DNA of 64,000 nt from Leptobrachium leishanense (GCA_009667805.1 CM019063.1:56590881-56654880); one strand, 5' to 3'; shown: positions 1-10,956, counted from the first letter of the stretch. Program-made: numbers and translations. The notes: a model not told the origin generated them from the letters alone.

Positions 1-356
1 ACCCTAGCCTAAAATGCTAAGGTGACCTTGCTGGGAATAGAGCTGTGGCCATGAGATTCTGAAAAGTGCTACAGATGCAGCAGAAACCAGTGTATTTAAC
101 AGTGAATTATCGCATTTGATATATAACGCATTAGAGAGATCCTTTGGATTAAAATGTGCTGTGACATGTGTGATTATGTAACAATTGTCTTCGCTCTTCT
201 ACATAACATTAAAATACATTTTCTCACTCATAAAAGAGGGTCTTGTGCACCTATCAGTGTTTTCCAGATGTACCGACTTGCCACTTTGTGCTTAGCCCTA
301 CTTCTTGCAATATGAGCAGGATTTTAATGCAAAATGCTACATTTTGGCAATATCCT
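1..356. other. unclassified sequence
   Basis: I see no gene, tandem repeat or transposon end here. The short open frame at 243-446 has no recognisable domain. The LINE 3' tail begins just to the right. Confidence 0.5.
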
Positions 357-546
357 AGGATTTATTTATTTATAAAGGATTTTACCAGGAAGGATACATT
401 GAGATTTCTCTCGTTTTCAAGTATGTCCTGGGTTCAAGAACATTGATGTGTTACAGTTACAGAAATACAAAGTAATACAATGCAAGATATTAAAAAAAAC
501 CAGAAATATACAGATTAACAGAAAATAAATATGTAGGAAATAGTCA

Positions 547-1269
547 TTATGTTACATGTTTACAGGTGCATTCTGTATTGAGGTATGTTAGTAAGGAGCT
601 CTTGAGTGACTTAAGACTGGGGGAAGATTTGATGGTGTCTGGGAGGTTATTCCATAATTGTGGTGCTCTGTAGGAAACTGAGGATCGAGCCACTGTCTTT
701 TTGTATTGCGGTATTGCAAGTAAGGTGCTGGTCCTGGATCGGAGGTTACAGGATGAGGGAGCTGCTGGGGGAAGCAGTCTATTCAGATAGGGTGGCAGCT
801 TCCCAGAAAAGCTCTTAAACACCAGGCTGGAAAGGTGAAGGGTGCGTTTAGACTCCAGCGATGGCCAGTTTAGCTCTTTTAACATGTCACAATGGTGGGT
901 CACGTAGTTACATTGTAATGCAAAGCGGCAGAATGAGTTATACAATGTAGTAAGTTTCTGAAGATGTGTTTGCGGGGCGGCTGCGTACACTACATCTCCG
1001 TATTCAATAGCCGGCATAAGCATTTGCTGTACAATCTGCTTTCTTACCGTGGGGCTCAGGCAGGATTTGTTTCTGTACAGGGCACCTAGTTTGGGGTAAA
1101 GTTTAGATGAGAGTTTTTCGATGTGGGGGCCAAAGGATAGATTAGGGTCTAACCACATACCTAGATATTTGAGAGAAGTGACTGTGGTCAGCGTGCCATT
1201 TGATTGTGTCCCAACACATAAGTGGGGATTTTGCAATTTGTGTAGTTTAGGTTTTGTTCCAAAGAGCAT
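547..1269 (-). pseudogene. LINE reverse transcriptase, C-terminal third
   Basis: A 240-residue open frame covers the region after the RT catalytic core. It starts at the end of the palm (MLFGT...KLHKLQ) and continues through the thumb motif YLGMWLDPNLSFGPHI and the conserved C-terminal LWNNLPDTIKSSPSLKSLK block typical of CR1/L2/Rex LINEs. It ends in TECTCKHVT just before the non-coding 3' tail. It is separated from the catalytic-core frame (1291-1797) by a frame change at about 1270-1290. The same region lies at 19243-20157 in copy 2, broken there by an inserted hAT element. Confidence 0.8.
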
Positions 1270-1290
1270 CGTTACAGTTTTGTCATTATT

Positions 1291-1797
1291 TTAAAAAAGT
1301 TTGCTGTGTTTGATCCACTTTTCTACCTCTGTGAATTGTTCTTGCAGCACGGCTTCCAGCTGCCGGAGATTTGGTTTGCTGGTATAGATCACAGTGTTGT
1401 CTGCGTGCATATGTACAGTTGAGGCTTTGCAGATTTTGGGCAGATCATTTATGAATATTGTGAATAGTAGGGGGCCTAGTATTGAGCCTTGGGGTACACC
1501 GCAAGTGACAGGGAGGGGGAGGGAGGAGCTGCCAGAAATTGACACATATTGTGATCGGTCGGATACATATGATTGAAACCAGGTTAGCGTGCGATCACCA
1601 ATGCCAGAGTTTTTAAGTTTTTCTAACAAGATGCCATGGTCTACTGTGTCAAAGGCCTTGGCAAAATCAAGGAAGATGGCTCCAGTTAGGTTTCCTTGTT
1701 CCATCCCAGCTTGGATATCATTGCAGACTTTTAAAGGGCGGTTGTAGTTGAGTGATTTGGACGAAAGCCGGGTTGATCTGGGGTTAAGTAGTTCCAA
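1291..1797 (-). pseudogene. LINE reverse transcriptase catalytic core with mutated YADD box
   Basis: The 168-residue frame has the RT motifs IFLDFAKAFDTVDH (about residues 41-54) and GVPQGSILGPLL (about 100-111). The catalytic YxDD box reads HADN at about residues 131-134, where the related copy at 20200-20925 reads YADD. Losing the second catalytic aspartate should abolish polymerase activity. The upstream frame joins at about 1790 through a small indel in the stretch that is intact in copy 2. The LINE family assignment is established by the motifs; inactivity is inferred from the mutated box. Confidence 0.85.
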
Positions 1798-2782
1798 TAT
1801 TGATAATAATCACGTAATTGTGTGTAGACGCATTTTCCAAAATTTTTGACATTACAGGGAGCAACGATATCGGACGGTAGTTGGATACCAAAGTACTGTC
1901 ACCACTTTTATGGATAGGTACCACTCTCGCAGTCTTCCAGAGTTTGGGTATGTATCCAGTCGCCAGTGATTCATTGATTAGGGTTGCGACAGGATTTGCA
2001 ATTGCTGGCGCACTGATTTTCAGCAGCATTGCTGGGATTTGATCAGGTCCAGACTGGTATTTCATTTTTTACTTACGGAGAAGTTTAGTAACGACACTGA
2101 CAGGCACTGGTCTAAAACTGAATTCCTGTCTGATACAGGGTCTTTGCACAGTTGGAGGGGCCTGACCTGCATGAGGCCTCTCTGATTGCATGTCATTTCC
2201 TAGTATGGCAATCAAAGTGGTGGCACATCCAACAAAATAACCATTAAAGGCATTTGCTACATCTAGGGGGTTTTGCAGGGTTTTGTTGTTTACTTTGACA
2301 GCAGCCGGCTGGGAGTGGACTGGGGGTGCTTGTATGTTACTTATGGTTCTCCAAAAGTTTCTAGGGTTTGATATGTTATCGTTTAGATTTTCATTGAAGT
2401 AATGGACTTTAGCCATTTTTGTTTGTTTTGTGCATTCATTCCGGCATTTTCAATATTCGTAGTGATCGTTCATGAAACCAGTACTCTTGAAATTTGACCA
2501 CAGTGAATCTCTAAGCTGGTACATTAGTGTAAGATCAGCTGTAACCCAGGGGAGATGAGCCCCTTTTACTCGCACTTTACGCAGCGGGGCATGGAAATTC
2601 CAGACTTGCAGGAGCTCGGACTGAAAGTATTCAATTGTACAGTCTAGGTCTGGGATTAGGTTTAGCCTGTACCAGGGGAGCTGTTTGAGATCACTTAGGA
2701 AGGATTCAAGAATCAAGGATGCTTGATGAAGGTCCTTGGATAGGACCACAACATTGCATTTTCCATTAAAACCTGCACCCAA
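1784..2782 (-). pseudogene. LINE RT N-terminal region and linker, three broken frames
   Basis: Three short minus frames continue the polyprotein upstream. Frame 1784-2065 includes WKTARVVPIHKSGD and NYRPISLLPVMSKILE, the RT entry motifs. Frame 2069-2416 includes AKVHYFNENL and RNFWRTISN, the usual linker. Frame 2450-2782 includes HAPLRKVRVKGAHLPWVT, the conserved block between endonuclease and RT. They need at least two frame changes to join. Nothing endonuclease-like is visible beyond 2782, so the copy is 5'-truncated there. Confidence 0.75.
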
Positions 2783-3064
2783 TCACAACATACCTGCCCT
2801 GAAGTGACCGGGTCTTTTATTGATTGCAATCTCCGGATGGATGGTAACAGGTGAGTTCCAGATTGGAAGTCCATGGATAATAGTCACTACCAGGCAGCTG
2901 CTCTCCCTCTTTTCCCCCCATATTTGGTTTTCAAAGGCTGCAGATTCCAATGGAACCATCTCTCCTCTGTCTTCCATAGGAAGCACCCTGGATCTCAATT
3001 GGATAATTGCTGCAAACGTCACAGATACAGATGAATAAAACAACTTTTTCATGTGGTAGCTCAT
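2783..3064 (-). other. unidentified open frame with a splice-donor-like end
   Basis: A 93-codon minus-strand frame ends just past a good donor-like site: on the minus strand TTCAGGGCAG is followed by GTATGT near 2793-2800. An acceptor-like TTTGCAG with a pyrimidine-rich lead lies near 3013-3019. I do not recognise the protein (it contains QLRSRVLPMEDRGEM and SPVTIHPEIAIN). It is not repeated elsewhere in the window, unlike most of the sequence. It could be a host exon, an unrelated transposon fragment or chance. It abuts the truncated LINE. Confidence 0.2.
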
Positions 3065-4186
3065 AAAGTCATGAATGAATCATTGGTCATAATGATCTCT
3101 GATACATATCATTGTTTAATGTGCACCTATCACACTCAACTGCTGGGCACAATGCTCGGCTGTCCCGATCTCCTCCTTCAGGATTTGTCAGCTCTTATCG
3201 TACCTCAGATTGCTCTACCATGTAAATAGGAATGCTGTTTCAGAACAAACTACTATGATATTGAGTAGGAAACTTTACATAAACTTCCCTACCAAGCGGT
3301 GAACCATAAAATCATTGTCTTGAACCAGTGGTTTTATGGAAAACCACTTTTGCCATCACCATACAATAAATATGTGCTGTAGAATCCCTAAATTACCTTT
3401 ACATGCTGTATGTCCTGCTACTTCAACAGTGTTGCAGTGCCATTGTTTGCCTATGATAGGCGACTCAGACATGTCACAGTACTTCAAACAGTTCCACCGC
3501 ATCGGCTGCTATGTACGTTGTGCTTTAGCTTTAAGGGGCACAATCTGGTGTCCACATGCAAACAAATTTCATTTTCACAAACCAAAATTCCTTTGCATTG
3601 CTGCAGATTAACAGCAGATCGACTTAACTTGATCGTGGGCACCTGCAGGAGCTTTAGAAGAACGAGCTAAGTCGATCAGAGAAGTGAAAGGGTTAAGAAG
3701 TTGGCTTAAACACGTATTTCTTGATTACTTTGCTTATACACTTTATGACTGGATATCAATGCTCATTATTAAGTCAACAGATGATGAACAGTTCAGTTCT
3801 GGGTGTTACATACGGAGGAGTTCTTTTGGTATCAATGTACGGAATTTCACACGTGCAATCATATATCCCGCATCTCTCTGGGCTTTCTGCTCCCTGTGGC
3901 TTCCAGGAACTATTTTAGGACAATAATCTGCACATACGCTTTTTCCTGAGGCAGCACCTATTATGAGGGGTTTAGAAAACTGACTCTGCTAAACAATGTT
4001 ACATTTTCAGAAACATTCTCCCCAGCATTAAAGTGGTTAAAACTTACAACATGACACGTGCAGAAAAACGTTTTACAAATAGGTCGGTTAATCACCTTAT
4101 GTCTGGAAAGTGGCAAAATGTATTGCCTAAACCGTGTCACTAAAAGGCCACGTCCAGGTTATTTTGTCAGTCAGGTTGTACATTTA
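3065..4186. other. unclassified sequence
   Basis: No convincing gene. Near 3615-3693 an imperfect hairpin (GATCGACTTAACTTGATC against AGCTAAGTCGATC) is followed by GTGAAAGGGTTAA, which resembles the right end of the TTAA-target elements seen elsewhere, but no left end was found. Confidence 0.4.
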
Positions 4187-4342
4187 GAGGGTTATTTAGA
4201 GAGCACTGAAATGTCACAGACATTTCGGTGCTCTCTCATTCCCCACAGTTCCCTTCACTTTAGGGAATCAATGTTCCCCACCCTGCGGTGAATTCAGCAT
4301 TAACTGCACGGTCCCCTGTGTGCAGGAAAACCCACCGCAAAC

Positions 4343-4936
4343 CAGGGGCGGATCCAGGGGGGCAATTCCCCCCCCCGAGAAAATCGCCACCGCCCACGAG
4401 AACAAAGCCGCCGGTGTCTTCTCCCTACAGGCAGCTTGGCCACTCGCCTGGGAGGAGAACCATCTGACCAGCGCGCGTGCGGCTGCGCGGCTGGTCAGGT
4501 GGTTTCCGGCGCGTCGCCAAGTTGTATGTCAAGGCCGCTCGCCTGTAGGGAGAAGATGCCGGCAGAATCATACTAGGAACCTGGGGCCAGCAGGAGGTGA
4601 GAGCTGGGGGCAATTCATCCATGTGAACTGGGGGCAATCTATCCATGTGAACTGGGGGCAATATTATCCATATGAACTGGGGGAAATCTATTCGTATGAA
4701 CTGTGGGCAATTTATCCATGTGAGCTGGGGGCAATTTATCCATGTGAGCTGGGGGCAAATATACCTATGTGAGCTGAGGGTCAATTTTACCCATGTGAGC
4801 TGGGGGCAAATATATACTGTATATCCTTGTGAGCTAAGGGTAATATTTACATGCGTATCACTGCGAACCCAACACCAGCTCTTGGCCAAAACTGGTAGAA
4901 TCCCCCCCCCGAAACCTGTGTCTGGATCCGCCCCTG
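4343..4936. mobile_element. non-autonomous hAT element with internal minisatellite
   Basis: Terminal inverted repeats CAGGGGCGGATCCAGGGG and, at the right, CTGGATCCGCCCCTG. Perfect 8-bp target duplication CCGCAAAC at 4335-4342 and 4937-4944, diagnostic of hAT. The 594-bp interior has no transposase; about 4606-4860 is a run of ~24-bp repeats. It is inserted inside a 902-family copy. Open frames across it are repeat translations. Confidence 0.9.
4606..4860. repeat. minisatellite, ~24-bp unit (TATCCATGTGAGCTGGGGGC)
   Basis: About ten imperfect units of the form CTGGGGGCAATTTATCCATG separated by a few variable bases. The same core recurs inside two other hAT elements at 18785-21120 and 34958-35770. 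Confidence 0.9.
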
Positions 4937-5150
4937 CCGCAAACCCACCGGAACCACTGCAAAAAACACACCGAAAACCTGTCGAAAAACTGTCGAACAC
5001 TCGCCGAATTCCCACCAAAAACCCACTGGAACTCCCGCAAAATACATGCCGAACGTGTTGGAAAAAGCTGATGAGCCGTCGATCACAGCGTAGACCAGCT
5101 GATGGTAAAGCTGGACAAGCTGACGAACGGGTGAAAAACCCCAAAATAAA

Positions 5151-5335
5151 CAGGGTTATTCAGAGAGAGGTGAAAAGCAGGAGAACTGTCAGGAGAAGAG
5201 AACAATCTAGACCAAATAATAGCTGATTTGGAAAGTGAGATAAATGGAAGAATTTTTCTGGTTTGGCTATTTTGACCTAGAATTTTCAATTCTCCAGTCA
5301 TTCTCCTGAGTTTCACCTTTCTTTGAATAGACCTG
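5151..5335. mobile_element. foldback MITE sharing 902-family ends
   Basis: Starts CAGGGTTATTCAGAGAG, then GGTGAAAAGCAGGAGAA; ends with the complement (TTCTCCTGAGTTTCACC, then TTTGAATAGACCTG). The whole ~185 bp folds on itself. Related copies lie at 9736-9926 and 32829-33580. The target duplication is not readable at this copy. Confidence 0.8.
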
Positions 5336-5834
5336 AGTATGATTGAAAGTGTCAAAATCAAATGCTGTTTGCAAAAAAACTACTGAATGAAAATGCCTTG
5401 AATTTACATATAACGTCCTAGGAATGACAATAAAATCCCAAAAAATGCCTAAAAGATCCCTAAAAAGCAATAAATAAAGAGACGTTTTGCTGCAGATTAA
5501 AATAATAAACGGTTATTAGATATTGCATAAAACCAGAAATATTTTTAACATTGAAGCCTATGGGATTCTCTTGAATAAACCTGCTGAATGAAACCACCGA
5601 ACGGCAGGGCACTTTGGCAACTTTTCCCTGCTGTTCGGTGTCTCTGAATAGATTAACCATTGCGTCTCTATGGTGGATTTCACTGCCGTCGAACAGGCAC
5701 TGTACGGGCAGGCAGTTTGACAAAATTTGGCAAACTGCCTGCTTTCTGAATAGCGAATGGCTCAAAAAATGTCACTGGGTGTGGAAATTCCCTGTTCGGT
5801 GACATTTCAGCGCCAGATCGGCTCTGTCTGATTA

Positions 5835-6869
5835 ACCCCTTAAGGAATTTGGAATAGTTCTAGTAATAAAAATCTGAGCTTATTCACTCGACACCAAAAT
5901 GCTTAAAACCGTACATTTTCAAAATTTAAAAGAGTGTCGAATGCGCACCTCATTTATTTTCTCAGACTGGCTGTTTTATTCCTATATCAGTTTCATTTCA
6001 ATTAATTATCTTCTTGGTGAACAGAAGTATCTTGGCATAATGTAGAATATCTGAATGGCAGCGCTTCCAGTCGCGTTTCTGTCCTCGATTTTGTTAGTGG
6101 TGTGCTGTGGACCTTCTTGATAAATCAATCTGGTCGCACTCTGCTGATAAAAGCATTTTGAAAAGAAAGCACAGTATTACAGGAAGGCGTTTTTAATTAC
6201 TTAGAGGAAATTAGCAATTTCAGCATTTTCTCCATACCTTCAAAGAGTTGCAGTGTCACGGCACTGGGATGGCTGACCGGTCAGATGGGACAACCCAATG
6301 GCGGGTACATAAAGGAGGGCACAGGCAAGTAGGCAAATCCTACATAAGCTGGAGAGATCAGTAGCCAGGAAACAAACAGGAGATGGAGTAGGTGGAGAGC
6401 AGAGGCTGGAAGCTAGGAAGTCAGAGGAGCAGGCCTGGTATGGCCATCAGGCATACTGGGCATTTGTCAGGTGGGCCGATGGTCTTAGGGCTGCCGCGTG
6501 TCGGCTGAAGGGATCATACTACTCGAAGCTTCGTGGAGGATGTTCTGCTGGCCACCCGGCTGCCGCAGCGTTGGGCAATGTATGGTGATAAGTCCATCTA
6601 TGGGCCACGCATGCTAATCCTGCCTTACCTCAGCACAACTTAATGTGTTAGATGGCGGCCTAGCGCACTGTAAGTTGTGCCTTGCTGACATCAGAGCAAC
6701 CACTCTTTTTTCCCAGTCGCTTTGACGTTGTCATAGTAGCGTGTCGCACAGTGTGCCTGGTCTCCCAGTAAAGCACAGTGTCAGTGTGCCTGACCCATAC
6801 ACGGGACGATTGCTGCCTCAGTATGTGCTGACTGGGGTGACAATCCTTTCCTGGTCATCAGAACAGGTA
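5835..6869. other. unclassified sequence
   Basis: No supported gene or repeat end. 5836-5850 (ACCCCTTAAGGAATT) resembles a TTAA-element end but has no partner. 6240-6870 is GC-richer and non-coding. Confidence 0.4.
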
Positions 6870-7315
6870 AGTATATGTATAGGTGAATGTATAAAGGGGT
6901 GATTAGGGATATGTATATGGGTATGTATATGGGTGTATAGATGTATAAATATGCTTTCTTTTAGTTGTGTGTGTATAGGGTGTTTAAGTACATGTATATG
7001 GGTATATAAATATAGAGAGTTTTAGTTGTGTGTATAGGGGTGTTTAGGTATATGTATATGGGTATATAAATAGAGGGGTTTTTAGTTGTGTGTATAGGGG
7101 AGTTTAGGTGTGTATAGTGGTGTTTTGGTATATGTATATGGGTGTATAAATAGAGGGGTTTTTAGTTGCGTATAGGTGTGTTTAGGTGTGTTTTAGTATA
7201 TGTATATAGGTGCATAAATACAGGGGGGGTTATTTGTGTATAGGGGTGTTTTGTTACATGTATTTAGTTATAGGTGCATGAATACAGGGGTTTTTAGTCG
7301 TGTATAGGGGTGTTG
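6870..7315. repeat. tandem repeat, ~60-bp unit
   Basis: About seven imperfect units built from GTATATGTATATGGGTATAT, then AAATAGAGGGGTTTTTAGTT and GTGTATAGGGGTGTTTAG. Units vary in length and drift along the array. Non-coding. Confidence 0.85.
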
Positions 7316-7858
7316 AAGTGTATGTACAAAAAAAAATCCAACTTCAGACCTGCACACATGTATCATGTTCATATATACAGCAACATACAGTAACCATAAT
7401 AGTGATATACAGCAACCAGACAGCAGCATCCACAACAGGGGCATACAGCAACCACACTAATTATTTAAAGGTTCTTGGTCTTTATTAATGGGTTATGGCC
7501 ATTGGCCAACCTACCTCTCCCATCTATTCCCCTTCGAGGACTGCACGTCCAGGTTCATAGATCTGTCAAGCTCATTAAATCCATTAACGTCATTTGTTAT
7601 TGTGTGCATTCTTCAATGTCAGAGTGTATGTGTATATAAGCCACCATATACTTAATACCATTCAGCAGCTGCCGATATTTATTGTGTGCCCAGTGTGCAT
7701 CTCAGTCAGAGCCCTTGTAAATTGTCGGGCAACCACCAACAGCAAGAGGTTAAAAGAATTTCACCATCTGCTCCTGTTTTCCATCAAGGCACATTTTTCT
7801 CCAGTTCATGTTTCCAGAAGCAGCGGAACCGAGATTCAACTTCTGGGATTCTCTAAGC
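7316..7858. other. unclassified sequence
   Basis: A 113-codon plus-strand frame at 7594-7935 has no recognisable domain and runs into the small hAT element at 7859, which argues against a real gene. Confidence 0.4.
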
Positions 7859-7993
7859 CAAGGTTCAGCAACTTCGGCCCAGCAGATGTGTGGAACTACA
7901 TCTCTTATGATGTTCAGCCACTCATTAGGTGGTGAAAACTCAGAGTGAGATGTAGTTCCGAAACATCTGGAGGGCCAAGGCTGCCGACCCCTG
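7859..7993. mobile_element. small hAT-like MITE
   Basis: Left end CAAGGTTCAGCAACTTCGGC and right end GGGCCAAGGCTGCCGACCCC TG are complementary in the way of the CAGGGGTCGGCAACC-type hAT MITEs. The internal arms ACTACATCTC and GAGATGTAGT also pair. No clean 8-bp duplication is visible. Confidence 0.55.
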
Positions 7994-8607
7994 CAAACAT
8001 GTTTCCCTCATTGTCTGTAATATGTGTCACCTCAACGAAAAGGACCTACGTGCTTTCATCCTTCTGACTCCGGTCAAGAGAAGCAAATCGAGCCGCGTGA
8101 CGTCTTAAGGCAACCTGAGACTTTCCAGGGTAAATCTTTAGTGGTTTTCTGCCAGGATGCTGCGAGAAGCTCCTGAACAGCTGGTTTCACAACCATGAAT
8201 GAAAGTGTTTAGCTCTGATGGGATTAACATGTGTGTTACAGGATTAAGACTCTGCTGAATGATTTATTCTGCTGAAACAAGCACATACATTTAGAGGGTT
8301 ATTTTTTTATAGGTTTGGAGTGGTGGAGTTTAATTTTAACTTTCTTTATTTGCAGTACATGAGGTTAAGATGGATTTATTTTTGGGAATCATTTTGTAAA
8401 AAAAAAATATAAAAATGTATAAAGATGGTCTGACTAAACTGACTAATATCTATGTTTTATAATGAAAGCGTCATCTTTCTCTCCGGTATAAGTATAGGTG
8501 TTTGCGGGTAAAGACAAGTTTAAAAAAACAGCGATGTTCATCCCAATCCAAATGATATTCACAAGGAAAAAAAGAAACAAATCATTAAATAAACGGTGAG
8601 AACCAGG
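7994..8607. other. unclassified AT-rich sequence
   Basis: No gene, repeat array or transposon end recognised. Confidence 0.4.
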
Positions 8608-8890
8608 GGCGGACTGCCAACTACTGGGGCTCCCGGGCAATATGACATTGTGGGGCCCCTTGTGTTATGCCCACAGAAGGTCACATCCATACAAAACCCC
8701 ACCCATTCAACGCGCAACCCACATGTACATTGTTGTGTTAAAGAATTTATTCACACAATTTTCAAAATAATGATTTTACTGTGTTAAGAAAATCCACTCG
8801 GGCCCACCAGCGAATTGGGAACCCATCATGCCTCCTCCAGACTAACAGATGGCGACCGCTCTGCTGCAGCAGCCATTACCAACTCATTGC
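8608..8890. mobile_element. fragment of a hAT-like element
   Basis: Begins CAGGGGCGGACTGCCAACTA, a typical hAT MITE end, followed by GGGGCTCCCGGGCAATATGA. The matching right end is not found, so this is a fragment or a one-ended match. Confidence 0.45.
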
Positions 8891-8949
8891 AGCTAAGGTT
8901 GCACCGTGGCACAAAAGGTCCTTGTGGCATACATGAGAGGCTGGCGCTC

Positions 8950-10030
8950 ACTTTTCAGGTCTATAGATAGTATTTCAAGATACTGTACATTACTGACACA
9001 CTTGCACACAATGCACATTACAAAGCTCCACAGCAATAAAACACAGCAACGTGCAGTGTGTATGAGGGTATCACACAGCACCACAGCAATAAAACTCACA
9101 ATAATGTGCGGTGTGTATGAGTGTATCATAAAACTCCACAGCAATAAAACTCACAGTAATGTGCGGTGTGTATGAGTGTATCTCAGAGCTCCACAGCAAT
9201 AAAACTCACAATAATGTGCGGTGTGTATGAGCATGTCACAGAGCCCCACAGCAATAAAACTCACAGTAATGTGCGGTGTGTATGAGTGTATCACAAAGCT
9301 CCACAGCAATAAAACTCACAGTAATGTGCACTGTGTATGAGTGTGTCACAGAGCACCACAGCAATAAAACTCATAGTAATGTGTGGTGGGTATAAGCATA
9401 TCACAGAGCTCCACAGCAAAAAAACTCATAGTACTGTGCAGTGTGTATGAGTGTATCACAGAGCTCCACAGCAGGTTTCAGGTTTACAGATAGTATTTCA
9501 AGATACTGTACATTACTGACACACTTGCACACAATACACATTACAAAGCTCCACAGCAATAAAACTCACAGCAACGTGCAGTGTGTATGAGCGTATCACA
9601 GAGCACCACAGCAATAAAACTCACAATAATGTGCGGTGTGTATGAGTGTATCATAAAACTCCACAGCAATAAAACTCACAGTAATGTGCACTGTGTATGA
9701 GTGTGTCACAGAGCACCACAGCAATAAAACTCATGCAGGGTTATTCAGAGAGCGTGAAAAGCAGGAGAATGACTGGAGAATGAAAAATTCTAGGTAAAAA
9801 TAGCCGATTTGGAAAGTGAGATGAAAGGGAGAATTTTTCTGGTTTGGCTACTTTGACCTAGAATTTTTCATTCTCCAGTTATTCTCCAGTCATTCTCCTG
9901 CTTTTCACGCTCTCTGAATAACCCTGATAGTAATGTGCTGTGTGTATTAGCATATCACACAGATCCACAGCAATAAAACTCATAGTAATGTGCAGTGTGT
10001 ATGAGCGTATCGCAGAGCTCCAAAGCAATA
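8950..10030. repeat. satellite array, 55-bp unit, with higher-order duplication
   Basis: The unit is CCACAGCAATAAAACTCACA, then GTAATGTGCGGTGTGTATGA, then GTGTATCTCAGAGCT: 55 bp. A distinct ~85-bp leader (ATAGTATTTCAAGATACTGT and following) occurs at 8961 and again at 9489, so the array itself is duplicated with a ~525-bp period. A foldback MITE (9736-9926) interrupts it. ORFs 8893-9144 and 8906-9175 are repeat artefacts. Confidence 0.92.
9736..9926. mobile_element. foldback MITE, 191 bp, inside the 55-bp satellite
   Basis: Near-perfect palindrome: CAGGGTTATTCAGAGAGCGT at the left is matched by ACGCTCTCTGAATAACCCTG at the right, and the arms pair inward through GAAAAGCAGGAGAATGACTGG. The interrupted satellite unit shows the original target, giving a 3-bp duplication ATA, with the left copy now ATG. 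Confidence 0.93.
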
Positions 10031-10164
10031 AAACTCAAAAACAATTATATTTATCTTATTATTTTTTAATCTAGTTATGTCAAAATGTAGTATTTTATTA
10101 AAATATATTTAGCTAAAATAATTATAGTATAAATAAAATATAACAATATATTATTAAAATATAA
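10031..10164. other. AT-rich spacer
   Basis: Nearly pure A/T, partly (TATAAAATAT)-like, with no other signal. Confidence 0.6.
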
Positions 10165-10750
10165 AAAAAAGGGGAATAGGTAGCGCTGATAATGAATGAA
10201 ATATAGGAGATCGCTCATACACCTATGGTCCTTGTTTCTCAACCATCACATATATCAACAAAAATAAACAAAAGGGTGTAGCGATAACAATGTCCTTCAC
10301 AGGATAAAGTCAGTGTCCAGTTTGTTGTTTTTTTCTCTCCAATTTTCTTCTTGTAATATCCCTCAAAGAAAACACAAAGAGTACATCATAGTGCAACCTG
10401 TGTATAATACCACATGTATATAGGTAGGGTAATAGCACTCACATATGATGGAACCCTCCTGGTTCTGGGTGTATTCGCCGTAGGGATATTTTTTGGCTTC
10501 CCAATCACCTTTTCAAGGAAAATCACTAGATCCCAGTCGAGATTCCAAAGCGTAGAGGGAAAGGGTAAACTTGATCCAGGAAGAAATTAAAATGGCAATA
10601 GATTCCGTGTAAGTAATGTGGAGTCTATCCAAAATTAAAAAGAAACTCTAGGGCAGAATAAAAAGATTTAATAAAATAAATAATAAAATAGAACAACCAG
10701 AACGTGTTTCACCAATACAATAAAGTATTACAAGGCTTCCTCAGCTGGCT
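10165..10750 (-). mobile_element. Penelope-like or related retroelement tail
   Basis: On the minus strand this begins CAGCTGAGGAAGCC, continues to TTGGTGAAACACGTTCTGG and ends in CAGCGCTACCTATTCCCC. The CTGAGGA...GAAAC pair is the degenerate hammerhead signature common at Penelope-like element ends. No reverse transcriptase remains here. Class is inferred from this signature only. Confidence 0.4.
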
Positions 10751-10794
10751 AACTTTCAAATGGCCATATTTCTGTTTATATATCTGTTCTTTAT

Positions 10795-10956
10795 TCACTG
10801 CCAACCAATCGTAACCGTCTAAATTGGCAGGAAACTGGTACAACCAATAGAAATGTGACTTTCATTATACATATCCAATCTCAGTCAACTATTTTGGCGG
10901 GGAATTCGTACAGCCAATGGAGATATAGCTTTCGTTATATAGATCCAATCCTAACC
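10795..10956. repeat. ~70-bp tandem repeat, left part (split by the gypsy insertion)
   Basis: Two units start with CCAATC and contain GGTACAACCAATAG or CGTACAGCCAATGG, then CTTTCATTATAC. A third unit begins here and continues at 16375-16450 after the LTR retrotransposon. Confidence 0.75.

Larger units (their letters stand above)
357..2780 (-). mobile_element. decayed non-LTR retrotransposon, CR1/L2-like (LINE copy 1)
   Basis: The minus strand carries, in several broken frames, the linker after the endonuclease, a reverse transcriptase and the C-terminal region of a jockey-superfamily LINE. The 3' tail (about 357-545) is nearly the same as the tail of LINE copy 2 at 18994-19200, which fixes the 3' end. 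The 5' end is lost near 2780, so the endonuclease and any ORF1 are missing. The clade is inferred from RT motif style and not from a tree. The catalytic box is mutated, so this copy is dead. Confidence 0.85.
4187..5834 (-). mobile_element. 902-family DNA transposon, minus orientation, interrupted twice
   Basis: It begins with GAGGGTTATTTAGAGAGCAC and ends near GGCTCTGTCTGATTAACCCC, a degraded version of the family end. Between them lie the family landmarks in reverse order: the CACCGCAGGG-type hairpin, the AACACTCGCCGAA region, the AATAAAGAGACG-CTGCAG module (5475-5500) and the CCTATGGGATTC segment (about 5560). A hAT element (4343-4936) and a foldback element (5151-5335) are inserted in it. 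There is no coding capacity. Confidence 0.75.

Noticed and set aside
4320..5226. Open frames of 150-239 codons across 4320-5226
   Set aside because: They cross the hAT boundaries and read through its minisatellite, so they cannot be ancestral genes.
8893..10030. CRISPR-like regular repeat at 55-bp spacing
   Set aside because: Whole units repeat, with no unique spacers, and the context is vertebrate. It is satellite DNA.
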